Assembly (NCBI GenBank): GCA_028292665.1
Contig: JAQGLW010000100.1
Coordinates: 1-34,142, forward strand
Direction of reading: 5' to 3'
Source: Herminiimonas sp.
GTDB taxonomy: Bacteria; Pseudomonadota; Gammaproteobacteria; Burkholderiales; Burkholderiaceae_D
Length of the DNA stretch: 34,142 bases
How positions within the stretch are numbered: position 1 is the stretch's first letter; each line of letters opens with the position of its first letter. Under the pieces are notes generated by a model, which did not search any database, was not told where the DNA came from, and worked only from the letters and a program-made list of their open reading frames with translations. The position numbers were made by a program, and so were the translations under genes. Of the stretch, positions 33,324-34,142 are shown one piece after another.

Positions 33324-33861
33324 ACACCTTCCATGCGTCCGAACTGTAAAAAGGGATTTCCCCGAGGACCGTGAATCACGTGTTGTCATGCAGTCTTATT
33401 CCGTTGCGGGAATAATTTTTGTCAGCAACCGGAAACCGCTCCGGGTTTTTGACCACGCGCAACATTGCCCATTCTAAACAGCGGGTTTCCCAAGTTCAAT
33501 ACGAAAAGAATAATTACCGCAAGAAATTTTTGAAGAGTTTATGAGGAAGGCAACAGTCGCGCGGGATGATTGCCGCAACTGCAATGACGAACAGTCAAGC
33601 AAGTCGATCTGTTCGGAGGGCATGCGATTAAATCGGCAACTTGCGTTGTCGATTCGTCAGGCGGATAGGTAAAATTGAAAGTGCGGGCAGCGCAGAGGCG
33701 CCGCACAAGGCAGGCGGAATAAATTCCATGCGCCGGTGGATTGCGCATCAATTTTTTGTTTTGCTTGCACTGCTATTTATCGATGCCGGCTTTTTGTCAG
33801 ACGCTGTTGGTCGCCATTGCGGCGACATGCCCGTTCCGATAATTCCTGGAGCTCATTGATA
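33324..33861. other. Divergent intergenic region, 538 bp
   Basis: This lies between the hydrolase gene and the DUF4186 gene. It holds a weak promoter candidate (33646-33675) and a 6-bp dyad, GTCGCC/GGCGAC (33810-33826), 36 nt before the DUF4186 start. An open frame at 33641-33859 could encode a short hydrophobic peptide (from ATG 33728) but has no ribosome site. Confidence 0.45.
33646..33675 (+). promoter_or_regulatory. Candidate sigma-70 promoter upstream of the DUF4186 gene
   Basis: TTGTCG (4 of 6 consensus) and TAAAAT (5 of 6) are separated by 18 nt. The distance to the DUF4186 start codon is 186 nt, rather long. This is pattern match only. Confidence 0.25.
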
Positions 33862-34142
33862 ATGAAAGACCTGGACCGCGTTTTCGACGCGCTGGCCCGC
33901 TCGGCATTTCGACGGCGCTTCCAGCTCGGGGCGGTCGAGCGCGCCTATCTGGACGAAAAAGGATTTCCGACCGTGCTCGCGCATGCGCACGATTTGATCG
34001 CCGCGCGGCTGGCGCCGGCGATGCCGCGAAACGACGGCAAGCAGACGCCGTTTCGCGGGCATCCGGTGTTTGTCGCACAGCATGCCACGGCAACCTGTTG
34101 CCGCAGTTGTCTTGCGAAGTGGCACGGAATACCGCCGGGTCA
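33862..34142 (+). CDS. DUF4186 protein, N-terminal part (cut by window edge)
   Basis: The frame from ATG 33862 is open to the end of the window (93 codons), so the 3' end is missing. The translation starts MKDLDRVFDALARSAFRRRF and continues through GFPTVLAHAHDLIAARLAP, TPFRGHPVFVAQHATATCC and CRSCLAKWHGIPPG. The GHPVFVAQHATATCCRxCLxKWHGI motif is characteristic of DUF4186, a small uncharacterised family with conserved Cys and His residues that could bind a metal. A GGAG lies 12 nt upstream of the start, rather far. About 20-30 residues would be expected beyond the edge. Confidence 0.88.
   Translation, partial: MKDLDRVFDALARSAFRRRFQLGAVERAYLDEKGFPTVLAHAHDLIAARLAPAMPRNDGKQTPFRGHPVFVAQHATATCCRSCLAKWHGIPPG

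Noticed and set aside
33641-33859. 72-aa frame with a hydrophobic stretch before the DUF4186 gene
   Set aside because: The only signal is a short hydrophobic run after ATG 33728. There is no ribosome site and it ends at the DUF4186 leader. A leader peptide cannot be fully excluded.

Overview
The window looks like a chromosomal segment of a betaproteobacterium in the Burkholderiales, most likely Oxalobacteraceae (Herbaspirillum/Herminiimonas-like). This rests on gene content: the TAXI-type TRAP transporter with DUF1850, the 3-hydroxybutyrate dehydrogenase ending in SHGWYMQ, the DUF3734-type patatin, TamA/TamB, a CIO-type cytochrome bd, and a Crp family typical of that group. It is inference from recognition, with no search behind it. 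I see no tRNA, rRNA, insertion sequence, integrase or CRISPR array, and nothing that marks a mobile island.

Layout. 1-8.9 kb is a signalling-rich stretch: an orphan hybrid histidine kinase, an RlpA-like cell-wall protein lacking a key His, a small unknown protein, two convergent DUF1488 paralogues, a protein made of two degenerate receiver domains placed directly before a cNMP-binding/GGDEF diguanylate cyclase, and a two-gene minus-strand operon of a sensorless sigma-54 activator plus a NarL-type response regulator. 9.2-14 kb is a TRAP operon (TAXI receptor, fused 4TM-12TM permease, DUF1850 protein) followed by a patatin. 14-19.8 kb is tamA-tamB on the minus strand. 19.9-25.2 kb holds a DUF4337 membrane protein, hbdH, a cydAB (CIO-type) operon and a divergent thioredoxin-reductase-like flavoprotein. 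25.4-27.1 kb is a two-CHRD-domain lipoprotein with a long Thr/Gly tail encoded by a 15-bp tandem repeat. 27.8-34.1 kb holds two different methyltransferases, a Crp/Fnr regulator, DUF2721, RDD and GIY-YIG proteins, an exported alpha/beta hydrolase and the start of a DUF4186 gene cut by the window edge.

How the parts relate. cydAB gives a high-affinity, probably cyanide-tolerant quinol oxidase. hbdH feeds reducing power from polyhydroxybutyrate turnover. TamAB builds outer-membrane proteins. The TRAP operon imports an unidentified organic anion and could be controlled by the divergent sigma-54/NarL regulators, though no sigma-54 promoter was found in the intergenic DNA. No complete new multi-gene system is evident. 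The best leads are the tandem pseudo-receiver/cNMP-GGDEF pair, the dense TTTGCA dyad array before the sigma-54 regulator gene, the RlpA homologue without its histidine, and the repeat-tailed CHRD lipoprotein.
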